From the NCBI RefSeq assembly GCF_001610955.1, contig NZ_CP014335.1:599001-663000 (forward strand): DNA of 64,000 nucleotides. The letters are read 5' to 3'. The notes under the pieces were generated by a model, which saw nothing but the letters and a program-made list of their open reading frames with translations, searched no databases and was not told the DNA's origin. Made by a program: the position numbers and the translations under genes. Every line of letters starts with the position of its first letter. Position 1 is the stretch's first letter. Source of the stretch: Geobacillus thermoleovorans. Its GTDB lineage: Bacteria; Bacillota; Bacilli; Bacillales; Anoxybacillaceae. Of this stretch, positions 63,100 through 64,000 are shown one piece after another.

Positions 63100-64000
63100 T
63101 TGGCCATTTCCAAGGATCATCTTCTTTGGATGTACGAAACGATGTACAAAATTCGCTGCTATGAAGACAAAATGGCGGAGGCGTATGCCGAAGGGAAATC
63201 TCCTGTGTTTAATATCGGCGCGGGGCCGGTGCCAGGGGAAATGCATTTGGCCACTGGACAAGAACCGGCTGCGGCTGGGATGTGTGTTCACTTGAAAAAG
63301 GAAGATACGGTGACTGCCCCTCACCGTCCGCATCACCATGCGATTGCCAAAGGGGTGGATTTGAACCGGATGACAGCAGAGATTTTCGGAAAAGCCACTG
63401 GACTGGGAAAAGGAAAGGGCGGCCATATGCATTTGTTTGATCCTGACGTCAAATTTTCCTGCGGCGGGATCGTTGGGGCTGGGATTCCTCATGCCCTTGG
63501 CGCGGCGCTGGCGGCCAAGAAAAAGGGGACGGATTGGGTGGCGGTTGCGTTTATCGGCGAAGGAGCCGCCAATCAAGGGGCGTTTCATGAATCGTTAAAT
63601 ATGGCGGCATTATGGAAACTGCCATTCATTGTTGTCATTGAAAACAATCAATATGGAATTTCTGTGCCGAAAACGGCGTCTACAGCGGTTCCCTCGAATG
63701 ATGTACGGGCTGCCGCCTATGGCATTAAAGGATATTATGTCAAAGACAACGACCCGATTGATATGTACAACGTATCGAAAGAAGCGGTTGAACGTGCAAG
63801 AACTGGACAAGGGCCGTCGATTATTGAGATTGAAACATACCGTTATTTAGGACATTTCCAAGGCGATCCGGAAGTATACCGGGATAAAAATGAAGTGACG
63901 TTGCTTCGCCAAAAAGACCCCATTATTCGCCTTCGCAACTATTTATTGAATGAATGTGGGGTAACAGAGGAGACGATTGCACAGCTGGAAAACAAAGCGA
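63100..64000 (+). CDS. acoA: acetoin dehydrogenase E1 alpha AcoA (partial)
   Basis: Thiamine-diphosphate-dependent E1 alpha of the acetoin dehydrogenase complex, which splits acetoin to acetaldehyde and acetyl-CoA; the window ends inside it after about 300 codons. TTG 63100 (MAISKDHLLWMYE) follows AAGGAGGAGAG. The ThDP motif runs from GEGAANQGAFHE (about residue 153) to ENNQYGIS; KGKGGHMHLFD is also typical. acoB, acoC and acoL are expected beyond the window. Confidence 0.93.
   Translation, partial: MAISKDHLLWMYETMYKIRCYEDKMAEAYAEGKSPVFNIGAGPVPGEMHLATGQEPAAAGMCVHLKKEDTVTAPHRPHHHAIAKGVDLNRMTAEIFGKATGLGKGKGGHMHLFDPDVKFSCGGIVGAGIPHALGAALAAKKKGTDWVAVAFIGEGAANQGAFHESLNMAALWKLPFIVVIENNQYGISVPKTASTAVPSNDVRAAAYGIKGYYVKDNDPIDMYNVSKEAVERARTGQGPSIIEIETYRYLGHFQGDPEVYRDKNEVTLLRQKDPIIRLRNYLLNECGVTEETIAQLENKA

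Overview
The window looks like the chromosome of a thermophilic Geobacillus-type member of the Bacillaceae. It carries sporulation genes (gerP operon, Spo0E-like phosphatase, YjcZ-family peptide, SigK-, SigH- and Spo0A-type promoter motifs), comK, addAB, prsA and the Firmicutes coproporphyrin haem branch. GC content is fairly high, and gene order follows the yhaI-prsA-hit-ecs-yhfA-hemEHY-yhgDE-yhfHI-lcfB and comK/sip-addBA-sbcDC-gerP-yisIKLN-asnO-yisQR order of Bacillus subtilis, with insertions and losses. The genus call is an inference from protein sequences and synteny recalled from memory; no search was run.

Layout. 1-12.8 kb: yhaI (partial), small membrane and spore peptides, prsA, hit, ecsAB, a permease, hemEHY, then a TetR gene (yhgD) followed by a collapsed yhgE, and divergent yhfH/yhfI. 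12.9-17.5 kb: FadR-type operator and acyl-CoA ligase lcfB, then a three-gene ABC importer of the TrpXYZ type. 17.5-22.7 kb: D-amino acid transaminase, azlCD, a Sco copper chaperone, isocitrate lyase, a small hypothetical, comK. 22.8-36 kb: a VTT-family membrane protein, signal peptidase, and the repair block addB-addA-sbcD-sbcC. 36-37.35 kb: a solitary tnpB transposon with a probable omega-RNA, inserted exactly at the sbcC stop codon. 37.5-40.2 kb: the six-gene gerP spore-coat permeability operon plus two extra divergent GerPF-like genes, with SigK-type promoters. 40.3-44.5 kb: a beheaded acyl-CoA synthetase, a DUF418 membrane protein, a Spo0E-like phosphatase, yisK with a SigH/Spo0A-type promoter, yisL. 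44.6-52.6 kb: a large FIST-PAS-GGDEF-EAL signalling protein, a DUF2777 protein, asnO, a MATE exporter and an AraC regulator. 52.7-60.9 kb: a maltodextrin locus (intracellular neopullulanase, binding protein, two permeases, a membrane-anchored alpha-amylase, LacI-type regulator) tied together by three matching operators. 61-64 kb: acoR, a sigma-54 promoter and the start of acoA (acetoin catabolism), cut by the window end.

How the parts work together. The amylase cuts starch outside the cell, the MdxEFG-type importer takes up maltodextrins (no ATPase in the locus, so a shared MsmX-type ATPase is expected), and neopullulanase finishes degradation inside. AcoR with sigma-54 drives reuse of overflow acetoin. 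HemE, HemY and HemH form consecutive steps of haem synthesis. The points most worth a second look are the TnpB/omega-RNA element with its duplicated end at sbcC, the internally deleted yhgE with retained regulator and paired operators, the additional GerPF-like genes, the FIST-fused phosphodiesterase, and an unexplained structured intergenic repeat at about 2.6-2.8 kb.
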